From: Skeletonema tropicum
Lineage: Eukaryota > Bacillariophyta > Thalassiosirophyceae > Thalassiosirales > Thalassiosiraceae
Reading direction: 5' to 3'
Assembly (NCBI GenBank): GCA_037178625.1
Contig: CM074136.1
Coordinates: 2,046,001 to 2,110,000 of the forward strand
Length of the DNA: 64,000 nt
Shown here: piece after piece, positions 31,201-42,858 of the stretch
Layout of the letters: each line of letters begins with the position of its first letter
Numbering within the stretch: the stretch's first letter is position 1
Position numbers and translations under genes: made by a program
The notes under the pieces: generated by a model
Seen by the model: the letters and a program-made list of their open reading frames with translations, nothing else
What the model was told of the DNA's origin: nothing
Databases searched by the model: none

Positions 31201-34200
31201 ATGCAACTGAGTCGCCGAGATCAGGGCAATAGACATGCTTCTGAGAAAGAATCCATCCGGGGCCAATTGACTCAAGCCTTCGCGTAAAGGATTTGATGGT
31301 TGTCGAATCAAGAAGAGGGTCGACTTGAATAACCACATGGCTGAGACCACGCTTAAGGGTGAGGCACTCGATAATACTCAACTGGGTGGACCAAAACGTC
31401 TTATTAGCTGCGGTAGTCTTGAAAGGGCGGGTGTGGATAAGGTAGCCATGAACTGTCGAAGTGGCAGAGGAGGATGCCAAGTGAGCATGAAGTTTGGAGG
31501 CGCCGCCAAAGACTGAAGAACATTTACCAATTGTCTTGAAAAGTGCACGACCGGTAGCGAGTGGGTCAGCAGCAAGATAGACTTCAAAAGGGAGGCCATT
31601 GGAAGAGACTGTGTGGAAGAAGTGACCACTGTTAAAGCCGTAGATTATCCACCGAAATGATGCAACTGAATAAGCAAGGGCAGGAAGATGGCGATTGTGG
31701 AAGGGCTGAAAAGGCGAAGCTGCCGCTGATGCGTCAACAAAACCGAAGGATACAGCGCAACTATGAATGCTGGAGCTAACTTGGGCACTATTGTTGACAG
31801 CTTGGAGAAGTTCAGGTGTGCCAGCCATGCTTGTAGCGAAGTCAAACCGGCTGAAGGCTGGAGGAAATGTTTCACCCAGAAGGACAGGATGAGCCAAGGT
31901 TGAATGATCGATGTCAGGCACAGGAGGATCGACATCCACAGGAAGGTCTGGATCATTCAAATCGATCTCAAAATCGACTGGAAACAAATCTGCATCGAAC
32001 ATCAGGTTTGACGCACGGGGCCGACGATACCCAGGCATATTTTCTGGTAGCATAGGGCCTTGAGGTGACACGTGTTGACGGCGGAGGGCGCTGTTCAACT
32101 CATTATACTGAAGCCACAGCGGGTCGTAAGCTAATTCACTGCCACAGCGTGAGAAGTAGTCTGCGTCAACGAGCCATTTATTGTTGCGGTGGACGATGGT
32201 CATATTCCAAAGGCTGAGGAAGAACTTGAGACGTTGAAGCACTGGGTTTGGGCCTTCAAATCCAAAGATAAACTTCACTGCGCGACAATCTGTAATCCAA
32301 GTAAACTGGTTGCCATAACATCTGTATCGATTGTGTCCAATAGCCCATTTACCAGCAAGGAGTTCACCAACATAAGAGTGCAAGTTGACTTCTCGTCCAC
32401 GAGTCAAGCGGGAGGCAAAAGCATTGGGACGTAGGCGAAGTGCAAATTCGTCACACAAAAATTCACATGGTCCTCCAGCTATCTCTCGACGCATTGATGC
32501 AATTGATGGTTCATGAGAAGCATCAGGTTGAAGGCAACAATATCCCATACCTTGAGCACTGAAATCAGTCGACAAATAAGTCCGCCAGTCAGGATCATAA
32601 CGTTGAAGGCATGGATCGGAGAGGATAGCCTGGATGATGTCGTCGCGTTCTTTGAGATGCACGTCTTGCAGAAGAGAGCTTACGCTGGAGTCCATATCGG
32701 GGAGTTTCTTCGCGAGAGCACGTAGATGCGAAATACGCTGTTCCATGAACGGAATGTACTTGGAGTAAAAATTGATGAAGCCAAGGAAGGAAGCGATGTC
32801 TCTAGCAATCCTGAAGGTTGGCCAAGACTGGAGTAACTTGTGCTTAGATTGTGCAGGGCGATTGCCGTCGGCGCAAAGATCCTGGCCAACAAACTCGATA
32901 CGAGGGTTGAAGAATAAGCTCTTGGTGAGACTCAAAGACAAACGTTGGTTGCGGCAACGCATGAATTGGCAGCGCATGTACTTCAACGCGATGTCAAAGG
33001 TAGAGGCCCAGCTGAGGATATCGTCCACGATAATCCGGGTGTTACAGTTGCGACCGATGGGGATGCCTCTGGACTTGGCTAAGTCTTTCCAGGAGCTGTT
33101 CATATCGTGAATGAACATGATAAAGATTGCAGGACCGTTGACTGGACCGAAGGGCATGACATTGTAGGTGTATTTGTCTCCCTGTGTCCCAGCGAAAGCA
33201 AGTTTGGGTTTTGAGCTCTTGTCCACTTCAAGTTGGTGGAATCCGCTTGGTGCATCCATAAGCCAAAAGAATCTACTTCCGATGTAGAGGTCTGATGCAT
33301 CATCACAACGGGGGATTGGCCACCGAATGACTTTGGTGACAGCATTAAGAGCAACATAGCTAACGCAGAACCGCCAAACAAAGTTGTCGATGTGAGTGAC
33401 TTTTTCTTGGTGAGGTTTGGGAGCGAGCAGGGCTTTGGACAACCATGAACCGCCGTAAACTTGACTGACCTGACCAACTTTCAACAGGGCAGCGATGGAC
33501 TTGTCGATGATGGGTGATTCATGAGGGCCGTAGGTAGGATTCTTGACATAGACACCGGGGTGATTACCTGTGTCAATACTGCAAGTGTAGTCACGCACGG
33601 GGACAACGCGGCCGTCAGGATTGAAGACGCACCAGAACTCCTTGAGAAGGTCGAGTAGGCGAGACTGCTGCCCGTTGGTGAGATGGTCAAGGTCGAGAGC
33701 ATCCAACAGGGGCTGATGGATGGATGGATTGAAGGAGACGTCGTAGGTAGAATGAGGTTCGTGCACAGGAACTGGATGGAGGCGCTTGCGGATGAGCTCA
33801 CCGTTTGGATCAAGAGAAACACCTTGATAGAATTCAGAGATTGGATCTGAAAATCCGAAGTTGTCATCTGTAGGAGGTGGACGGTGCTTTCGCCTTTTAG
33901 CTGCAGCTGAACCTTTGAACTTAGGAGCGACGCGGATAGGTACCTTATCGTCTTCACACGAGGTTGAGGAAGGAAGAGCCAATCCACGGATGCGGCTGTT
34001 GGCCGGAGAGCTATGCAACCTATGACTGTGGAATAAGTGACGTGAAGGTAAGAATAGACCAGTTGAATAACATGGAATGAAAAGAGCTTAGATTAGAAGC
34101 TGCCTATTATGCAAGATTTTGCGTGGCACGTGTGGTCAGGAGAGCTGTGTCTGACGCGTCCGTCACTCACCTATGATGACCAGCCTCTCTATCGGCATTG

Positions 34201-35426
34201 CTCAAGCCGAGGAGGTTAGAAGCAGCAGAATAATCATCATCGACTTCGGACACGAAGACAGAGTCACTGTCTGATTGAAGAGTGGAATCACCATTTGATT
34301 CGATGAGTTGATGAGCTGAACTAACGAATGGATTAGACCCAGATGGAGCCGTCTCAGTCTGAGGGACGTCAGATGGAAGGTCTGCAAAACGAAGTTGCTG
34401 CGCGTCGGTGGACCGAGCCGCACCTTGACGGCGGAGAGCGGTTGAGTGATGAGGACAGATGTCGTCTCGAGGCTGAAGGAAAGCTTCACGGAGTTGAGAG
34501 ATGGTGCGAAGGACATCACCATACTTGGAGCGATCAACCTTGGAGTTAGCAAGAACCGCTTGCATAGGAGGCACATTCACATTGGGACGTTCGTACGTCA
34601 AAGGGAAGATGGTAGTTCCAATAAGACGAGGGAGCTGAAGGACATTATCGTTGAAGTCAATGCAACCACCGAGTGGCTTCAAAAGAGGAATACCAATGAT
34701 ACAATTGGCAGTTACATCCCTTCCAAGCGCAATGCGAACCAGAAGACGCTGTGGAGCAGAAGGATCACCGACGAAGTAGTTGGTCTTGAGTTCAACGCCA
34801 ACAGGAAGCTCAGTGGTGACAGTCTTATCACCTTGCTTCACGACACCACCGAGGATGATAGGAACATATTGACCGTCATGACACGTGAAGAATTTATTGA
34901 CAATGTTGGGGTAGCCTTCACAGATATTCAACCAAAAGGCCATGTGTCCAGCGGATAAACCTGCTCCACTATCGACAGTAACACGGATGAGAGCGGAGTG
35001 AGCAGCGTCGGAGGTAGGGCCGAACTTCATGGCCAAACATGGCAAGTCAGGATCGATGGAGACAGGAAGCGTAGGCTTGGTAGAATTATTGAAGATAACA
35101 GGGAGGAGGGAGTATGTGACTGTGTCCTCAGTTGCAGCGTTGACAGATGGGGCCGATGGAGGAGCAGCCGTGGCAGCGGAATGGTACTGACGAATCTCCA
35201 TTAAGTCACTAGCAGTGAGATTCTGGGCAAAGGAAACTTTCTGCCTGGCACTCAAATGCCTGTAAGAACGACCACCGCGAAGAGAAGGACGACCTCGCTT
35301 GGATTCCTTGAGTTTCTTAAAGAATGCTTTCTTGCCTTGCTTAACCTTATCATCCGCACCAGGTGTGTTGAAGAGAGGACAGTCGGGTCCATAGCGATGC
35401 TGACCTTGACAATAGGGTGCCAACAC
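28244..35426 (-). CDS. Gypsy copy 2 protease-RT-RNase H-MTase-like-integrase polyprotein
   Basis: The 1,924-residue part (28244-34018) is identical in translation to copy 1. The protease part is 34171-35426 and the in-frame intron is 34026-34170. All motifs listed for copy 1 (protease DSGAG, RT IIVDDI, RNase H, methyltransferase-like spacer, integrase DDE, GPWEI) are present, with no stop in the large frame. Confidence 0.9.
34026..34170 (-). other. 145-bp intron inside Gypsy pol, copy 2
   Basis: Mirror of 18419-18563 with the same donor and acceptor. Its presence in both copies shows that it is part of the element and is not lost in every replication cycle. Confidence 0.7.
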
Positions 35427-36082
35427 TCAGGAGTCTTGATTGTGCGAGGACGATAGTTATCAAGAGTGCGCTCGGCCTGACTGCTGAGGGAAGCGGCATG
35501 ATGTGATGGGGCATCTAGATTCCGGCGGGTAAGGAACTGATTGACTTGCTCCTCAGTACGTTGGATTGTACGCTCAGCTTTCATAGCAGCTGTCTGAAGC
35601 GCAGAAAGGAGAGTCATTTGCATAGGGTTGGAGAGGGACTGAGGGCAAAGATGGGCGCTGTAGTTATCGGCTTCGAGCTGCTTCTTCAAAACAGGGTCCA
35701 TGTTACGAAAACATTCGTTATGGACATCAAGTGGGAAGACAGATTCATTAGCCCAGGTGGCGATACCAGCATAGAATTCGGTCATATACTGGTGGACAGG
35801 CTTGACAAGGTCGGGACCACCTGAAGAGGATGGAATGCGTTGGTTGATAGAGCGCAGTTGATCAACAGGACGGCCGGAGAAGATAGGGCACACTTGCGCC
35901 ATGAAGTGATTACGCGATGCTGAGAACATGACTGTCAAGATATCGTCGGTAATAGTGTCGAAGGAAGCTCCATTGTCATGACGAGCGACAGTGGAGGGAG
36001 GTACTGGAGGTAAGAGATCGTACGGAAAGCGCTGAGAAGGAGGAGCACTTAGGATGGTAGACTTGAACACCGCAGGAGCCAT
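35252..36082 (-). CDS. Gypsy copy 2 gag, capsid region
   Basis: Same translation and same frame boundary as 16507-17337, including the Cys/His cluster split over two frames at its end. Confidence 0.6.
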   Translation of the reverse strand: MAPAVFKSTILSAPPSQRFPYDLLPPVPPSTVARHDNGASFDTITDDILTVMFSASRNHFMAQVCPIFSGRPVDQLRSINQRIPSSSGGPDLVKPVHQYMTEFYAGIATWANESVFPLDVHNECFRNMDPVLKKQLEADNYSAHLCPQSLSNPMQMTLLSALQTAAMKAERTIQRTEEQVNQFLTRRNLDAPSHHAASLSSQAERTLDNYRPRTIKTPECWHPIVKVSIAMDPTVLSSTHLVRMIRLSKARKHSLRNSRNPSEVVLLFAVVVLTGI

Positions 36083-36225
36083 AGTACGAAGGTCATCAGG
36101 CCCCCAAAAGGTAGTAACGTCGACTGGATTACCGGCGGAGTTGAGAGTAGTTTTTGACTCTTGTGGGAGTTCGATGAAGCAGCTATAGTCGTAAACAGGG
36201 GTGTCAGGCGGAGTACAGTTCGGAT

Positions 36226-36585
36226 CTACTGCGGTGTATTGAACACGACATTGGACTTGGACCCACTTAACATCATCCGAGCGACGTTGGGCGGCGGTAC
36301 GTTGAGTGGTTTCGTCAATAGGTAGGAGGATTTGAGAGTCCGCAGCGGTAGTGGTGGACTGGATGCGAGTGCCATCAGAGCCGAAAAAACCAAGGATTTG
36401 GTAGTTTGAAGGATCTTGCCAATGGGCGCTAAGAAAACGCGGAGGGCTGAAGAAGTCGTTTCGGCAGTAATTGACGACGAAGGTTGATTAGATGAATCGA
36501 AGCGAGTGGCGGCGACTGACGTATTATCGGTGTAGATAGTAAAAGATTGGTAGAGCGGATGAGGAGGAGAGTTGTTGTCTAACAT
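36226..36585 (-). CDS. Gypsy copy 2 gag, N-terminal frame
   Basis: Same as 16004-16363 except for one Ile-to-Met change. It starts directly after the primer-binding site (36586-36595). Confidence 0.55.
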   Translation of the reverse strand: MLDNNSPPHPLYQSFTIYTDNTSVAATRFDSSNQPSSSITAETTSSALRVFLAPIGKILQTTKSLVFSALMALASSPPLPLRTLKSSYLLTKPLNVPPPNVARMMLSGSKSNVVFNTPQ

Positions 36586-36595
36586 GGGAGCACCA

Positions 36596-36923
36596 CAAAA
36601 GGAATGGATGCAAGCAAGAGATTGATGCAGAGCTGGAAGACTTATTTTATGAGATGTCTATCGAGTGAAAGAAGTCAAAGATCAGTCGTGTGGTCGACTT
36701 CTGGCTGACGAAGTCAGACTAAGATGACTACTGGCTGATCTCTAGAGACGGATCAGGGAATGATCTACGGGTCAGCAAACGACTAAGCTGATCCCGAGAC
36801 AGATCGGCTGATCTAGAAGTGATCTGGCTAATCTAGCCAGAAAGTGAGACACTGTCTGGAATCCGGAGACTCAGATAAGGATGATGTACTGGTATGTGAG
36901 AATACCAGTGGAGAGTCCTTATG
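36596..36923 (-). repeat. 5' LTR of Gypsy copy 2
   Basis: 328 bp. One substitution relative to the 3' LTR was seen (TCAGCAAAC here against TCGGCAAAC near 27892). This near identity implies recent insertion. Confidence 0.9.
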
Positions 36924-36927
36924 GTTC

Positions 36928-39601
36928 GCATGGCTAACGCATGCACGTCATTACAAGTATTGAAATTGACGACTGTCTGTATTTTTGTACCATTGCACTA
37001 AACTTTTTCGTGTGGTCGTCTGGCTGGCGCATCTCCGCCACCGCACCAAGCTCAACCAAGGGTGAACTCTACTCTCCACACTACCTCCTACGGACTACGA
37101 TACGGAACCTCACCATGTCAATGATGTTGTCAGCCGCACCACCTACCTGTTGTCAGTCACCACAGATGGAAGAATCAGGGACGACTGCTGTAGCCGCGAG
37201 ATCAATCCGCTCTTCACACTTACCATAGCCTACATTCCGACAACATTAGGCATGCTACATGCAATATGACAAACATTGATGATGATTTATTCTTCGTACA
37301 CCGATGGCTACTAAACAGCGTACAGTGTCGCGATCGGAAGACGGAGAAGGTTGTTTGTTGCATCTCCTCTTCAGCATGGGACTTTGACTGGTTCGTCGAC
37401 GCGCCTGAACAAGGTGAAATTCAAATGAACCCATTTCTAATATGTTGAATGTGTCCATATGCCTGCTTGTGCGTCGTAGATAATATTGGAAATGTGCTTC
37501 GACTGAAAGAAGTCAGTATCCAATATGCGCTATGAAGTCCTCCTCTAAACTCTGCCCATAGTGGTCGCGAGTGGGCGAAGAGCAGTTCGTCGGCGGGTGT
37601 GTCATTTACGTCTGCTCTACAACAACAATAGACTCAGGCTTGGTTAGGTTTTGAAAATGTGCATAACATCATGATGTATGTCCAACGAGCAGTTGTATCG
37701 AATTGTTCGAGAAAAAGGGAGAAAATGCCCGTGTGTTTGTCTCGTCTTCTGTTGGGACTTGATCATTGTTCCATTGCATTGAACAACGATCTTTACAATA
37801 CTTAGTTTTTGATGTCGTTCAAGTTTTCGTTAGTCAAGAAGTTCAAGAGTAATGATCAAAATATTTGGACAGTCGAGTTCGAGTAGTGATATATAAAGGT
37901 ATTTAGGTCTTTATTTTTGTTCGATTTTCATTTCCCTCATATTGTATATTACAGCACCAGTAGGAACATATCGCACCAACATGCTTGCAGTTAGAGAACC
38001 TGAGACTCGCAGCGAGGATCGTACATATACATATAGCTGTGATCTGAATCCCCCCAAAAAGCAGAACGTACGGGAAGATCGTCTTCCTCCATAGCGTCTT
38101 TGTGTTTGACGACAATGCGACCTGGTTGGGTGATTTCAGAAGCAAAGAACCTGCCATTATTGTTGAAGAAGTCATCCACCAACTCCCTATCTTGGCCAAA
38201 CATGTGAGATAGGGCGTGTTTGAGATCGTCTTCGCAGTTGAACCAGAAGAAATGACGTCGATGTCTGTGCAACGGATGAATCAATTGAACCGAATACTAA
38301 GCACTATACGTAATATTGCAACTTGGAACATTCAAAATTCATTTCCTTCTTTGTCCTCGACATGGATCTTTGAGCAACGATCGCAACAGAGCGAATGGAT
38401 GACGAGGTGTGGTATCTGTTCCATAGCATTATTCCCCCACACACACGTACAGCACCAAGTTAATGTTACTTTTCATGCACATCGTTACTCTTGTCTCTCT
38501 CTATGAACAGGTGCTGGTCTCTCCTGAACAGGTGCTGATGTCCCTCCCTCCCCCATCTAATCTCCAAGGCTTCAGAGCAAGGCAGAGGCCAACGTCCTAG
38601 TGAACTGTCCTGCTGGCATCGGGAAGGTTGTAGGAGGGTGTGTGCAAGGGGAGGGAGGGAGGGGAGCCTACGTATACATCTCCCCTCTCTGTAATATTCT
38701 AAGTAATGTTGAAAATGAGTTTCTCTCGCTCCGATCGCCGTCGGCCCGGTCGCCAGTCACCACCAGCCAGCCAGCCAGCTAACTACAGCGTTGATGACAA
38801 AAATAATTGTGTTGTTTTACACACAGAGGGATATAGCTAGGCGGAGGTGCTCTGAATGCGATATGATGTCTTCGGCCTTGTGGACTGTGCGATGGACGAA
38901 GGGGTAAGCGATTGTTTTTTTATTTTTTTGTTGACAGCCAAAATTCTGATGGTCGATACCCCAAAAATTCGAGATTTCAATAGTACGTCAAATCCATTCG
39001 GTGAGATAATAATAATAATAAATGGGCGGACCGCCCATTTGATAATTGGCAGTTGGTTTTGCTGTAGGTGTTGTATGAGCCGAGTATTAGTGTTTTAAAG
39101 TTATATTATTAGTGATGCAAAGATAGCATTAAGTTCCATACTTAACGCAGGACGGGTCACCCTGGTCCAGCGGCTTCTTAAGGTCTCTTCGCCTTTTACC
39201 ATTTCCCCTCATAATTATATGTGATTATTTTTTACCTACAAGTACTACCTACCGAAACACATCACCAAACCATTTTTGTTAGCCATTCATCACACAAAAT
39301 CCACAAAATCCATCGCCACCATGGCGATACTTCGCCGCACGCTAGTACCTCTGGGAGTGGTCGGCTACCCGGATCGATCATGCTAAATCATCTCTAAATC
39401 GTCTTTAGAATCGATTTCAGGCCAGTCGATCCGGGTACACAGTCAATATTGAGAGAGCTAGAGAGTGTTTTCAGCAGCAGTGTCGTGTGTTGTGGAAATC
39501 AATGGGGTCAACAGTACCGACGCTCTTTCTAGGTGAATTACTTCATCGACGGTGCCGAGAGCACATCCTACCGGTGAAAGATTTGTAACATGGGACCTCC
39601 G
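36928..39601. other. gene-poor region right of Gypsy copy 2
   Basis: Only weak open frames. One possible coding fragment is listed separately (37991-38284). A perfect palindrome of AAATGGGCGG arms is at 39020-39040. At 39366-39377 and 39426-39437 there are inverse copies of TACCCGGATCGA, giving a hairpin with a 48-base loop. A mini-ORF in strong start context is at 39321-39386. Confidence 0.45.
37991..38284 (-). CDS. possible 97-aa protein fragment, unknown
   Basis: The frame has balanced composition (acidic FGQDRELVDDFFNNNG and later HKDAMEEDDLPVRSAFWGD) unlike the surrounding shadow frames, which suggests a decayed or partial gene. There is no motif that I recognise, no signal peptide, and the upstream continuation is not found. 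Confidence 0.25.
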   Translation of the reverse strand: MIHPLHRHRRHFFWFNCEDDLKHALSHMFGQDRELVDDFFNNNGRFFASEITQPGRIVVKHKDAMEEDDLPVRSAFWGDSDHSYMYMYDPRCESQVL

Positions 39602-41112
39602 CGGCCAAACACAAGTAAAAAATACTAATAAAATTTGGCCGTTTGTTAGGCAAAATGGGCTGGTAGGTCTACGATAGGAATTGGTATATCCTCATGCGAA
39701 CTCAAAAACGGCCGTTTCAAGTCACGCACCACCTCGCCCAACGACTCCGGACTGCACTGTCTCACACTTTTTCATCGCGATAAACGGCCTAAGACCCAAC
39801 CACAGCACAACCACCATGATGCCATTGTGGACTGCCTAGTAGTACAAAATCGACACTGTACCATGCGACACTTTTCAAACTGGAGGTGGAGAACCCAACT
39901 TGTAGATCCCCCTCGAAAAAGTGTCGCATGAACGGACGATCTGTAGGAGAAAAAATTTTTACCCCGCGACGTAACGGAAATTGGTTGATGCAACTGATGC
40001 TGTCGACTACTGCCTTAGGTAATCATCATTGCCACCATTTACGATGCCACCACGACGCAACAATCGATACTATATATCCATAGGGAGGAATAGTGTCTTG
40101 GTAGCCGCTTCTTCGCCCGATTGCGTCGTCCGGAACGTCGGTTACTTGGTGTCGACATATTTTATATAATATTTTATATCGGCGGTGCTGTGTAAAGAGG
40201 GGCGATAAACCATTCCCAAAGGCAACCAACCCGCTCCCTCGACTCTAGTATGCTATAAATACAACGGCTTGGCACTCTGGAGCGGAAGTAATGACTGCAC
40301 GACGTCGCCTACGTGGTGAAAAAAATACACGATTTGTCGTTTCCGTCGAACACAACAACCAACTGACAATTCATGCAAACGGCGTAGACATCGACAAAAC
40401 AAGTATTAAAGATCATTATTATGATAGTATACATCCATGAGAGTGTTATCAATAAAGTATGTCGAGGGGAACATCATCTTTAATCAAGTATTACTTATTT
40501 AATAATTTAAATAACAACAAATAATGACACAATCTATCTGATATTAAACTCTATCATGTACTGCCAACGCATAAGTCTTCTATTGACTATATTGACTATA
40601 TATGATGTATCTGACACGGTCAACCACCCATATGCAGTTATTGGCTCCTTACAAAGTTGATTATTGCATACACTCTGGATAGAAAAATAGATTGCCTCTC
40701 ACTGATAAAATGTGCTTGAACATGTACTAGATGATGTTTGTGAACAGTTCAGGTAACAAAAGATGTCCCTCATATACGGCATATCGATTGGATACGAGGA
40801 GAGCCTCTCCTTAGATGTTTATCACCACGCAAACGTCCGTGGGAGTGGTGAAGCGAGGTAAAAGTTGTGGATTTTATGCCGTCGATGGCGACGTTATTTT
40901 CTTCATTTTCGATCAATCAACTGAGTATTGTCGTCGTTGCCGCTTAGATGATGATGTATAAGATCGGATAAGCTGAGTATCATGGGTGTTTTTAATGGTT
41001 GTGCATAACTGTGGCCATAGGAGTGGAGGACATCATGGTGAGGGTGTAAAAGATGACATTCGGAAGCGATTTGTACGTAGGAATAGTAGTAAGAATTACT
41101 TGTGTTCGACCT
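39602..41112. mobile_element. TIR element L, about 1.5 kb
   Basis: The right end TTACTTGTGTTCGACCT (41096-41112) and the left end AACACAAGTAA (from 39608) are inverse. The whole stretch is an inverted, diverged copy of 42859-44449. It lacks the roughly 80-bp piece found next to the matching end of that copy. It contains a TATA-like TATAAATA near 40254 and a 49-codon frame at 40291-40440. No transposase is recognised. Confidence 0.6.
40291..40440 (+). CDS. possible 49-aa protein in TIR element L
   Basis: ATG to TGA, with RRRLRG at the N-terminus and then FVVSVEHNNQLTIHANGVDI, which reads like beta strands. A TATAAATA stretch lies about 37 bp upstream. The matching region in element R (minus strand, about 43610-43765) keeps VSV and QLTI but is frame-broken. 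It may be the remnant of a transposon protein. Confidence 0.3.
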   Translation: MTARRRLRGEKNTRFVVSVEHNNQLTIHANGVDIDKTSIKDHYYDSIHP

Positions 41113-42858
41113 TTCGGAGGAGCAGTCGGAGATCATCACACGTTATGAAGGTGATTTGAGTTGGAGGATGAAGGCAATTATTTGCAACTTTGTTTATAAT
41201 AAGGAAACCAAATCAAGGTTAACTTTGCTCACGCAACAAAAAGTGGCGTCATGGGATACTGCGTGGTGGTCGAGGAGTGTTAGAGAGTGAGGATGGAGGG
41301 GATGGGGGGGCGAGTAGAGGGGTGAGTAGAGAATTTTCGTATACTAATCTACCATCATAGCAACAATAATCAATGGATAACGAGCAGAGGCTGTTGATGG
41401 ATATGGCGTTGTGCTATTGAGAGTTCGAATTATAGAGAATGAAGCAGCGGTTATTAGCATTTGCGCTCGTCGTGTCAACACCAAATAAAACACGCCGCAT
41501 GATGAAATGGGGTTATGATGGATCTTACATAAACATACAGCCGATCAATTTGCCATGTTATGCTCCACATTTCTAACCCCCTCTCGTATTGAGTCGATTC
41601 ACATACTATAGATCAATGTTTGACCCAATACTACCTATTGGAGAGAGCTTCATCTGATGATTCTCTTTAAACTCTACTCCTCGACTCCGTACGACAACAG
41701 CAACAGCAAGCCGAGATCTTATGATGTATTAGGCAGTGATAATATGTTGTAGGCAATGTTATGTAGTAACTTCTTATTAATTCTTTATTATCGTCTGTCT
41801 ATCATTCTTCGTCCCAATATTCTGTTGATTGTCATGTGCAATTTTAGTCTAGGGGAGGATTCTTCACCTGCATCCCCGCCTCTTTAGCACCGGAGCAGCA
41901 TCAAACATCTTTTGCCACATCGTAATGATTCAATTATGGTTCGATTCAGTCCACTACTAGTGAAGTCACGACTGACTATTTCTAATAGTTGAGAAGAGAT
42001 AGCGATTCGCTTTTGATCTCCATTGGATTATTCAGCATGAGTTGCCCGCGGTATGGATTCATATTAGAGCGGATAACGAGGTCGTGAGCCAATTGAGATA
42101 GGTAATCCATGTGATTGGATGCTGCCAAAATTCTATTTTTGTTGTGTTGAGCGTGTCCTGTTGCTATGCCGGCCGAACAGAACATCCATGATGATTGGAT
42201 ACTAGTAAACTGACGCGCGTGTGCGTGCCACGCTGATTCACCGCGCTAGTAAATCGCGATTTTATTCTAGCTCCTATGTGCGTTATTTTTTACCTTTAGT
42301 AAGCTACTGTACCCTTACACAAGCTACCGTACATCAAAAAACCATTATCACCATGGCATCCGACAGCGTAGACGCCGTCGCCTATATCTCAGCTAAGTAA
42401 TACCAAGTCCCTATTTAAGTCTGATAGATTACATGGCTTCTATTAATATATAATAACAAGATTATTTGGTCATAACATTAATAATTACGACGAGAGGCCC
42501 TTCGGATAGGGGGTCAAATATTGTGATGATGCATCGAATTCTGACCGCAAGGCAGTGCTTTGAGAGACTTGGGGGGTGGCTGCGGCAATAATACTCGGTC
42601 GGTATACTCTAATAAATATATTGTATTGATTGCCCGAGTATCATCGCTGTAGAGAACCTCGAAAATCCTTTCAAAGGACCGACAGGCTGTTGAAATTCGG
42701 CGTCGTCACCTATTTGGAGGTTGGATTTTGAGTGGTACCGGTTAGCGACGGCCTCTGTACGAAGGAATCGAATTCCCTAGCTACGGCCAAAACAGCGATT
42801 GTACAGTAGGAATAATACTCAAAAACACTTGTGTTCCACCTTAAAAGTAAAGTACTTA
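41113..42858. other. spacer between the inverted TIR elements
   Basis: No gene recognised. Positions about 42715-42841 are an inverted copy of the first 140 bp of element R (ending ACTTGTGTTCCACCT), so a third, truncated family member abuts element R end to end with only about 17 bp between. A mini-ORF in strong start context is at 42353-42400. Confidence 0.45.

Larger units (their letters stand above)
27716..36923 (-). mobile_element. Ty3/Gypsy-type LTR retrotransposon, copy 2 (9,208 bp, inverted)
   Basis: Exactly the same length as copy 1 and mirrored: position x of copy 1 corresponds to 52589 minus x. It is flanked by 4-bp direct repeats GTTC at 27712-27715 and 36924-36927, different from copy 1, so this is an independent insertion. 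I noticed only two differences: one base in gag (ATA to ATG codon near 36273) and one base in the 5' LTR near 36774. The interior is as described for copy 1. Confidence 0.95.

Noticed and set aside
36941..37228. 95-aa plus-strand frame next to Gypsy copy 2
   Set aside because: Biased composition, no motif, starts at the insertion junction.
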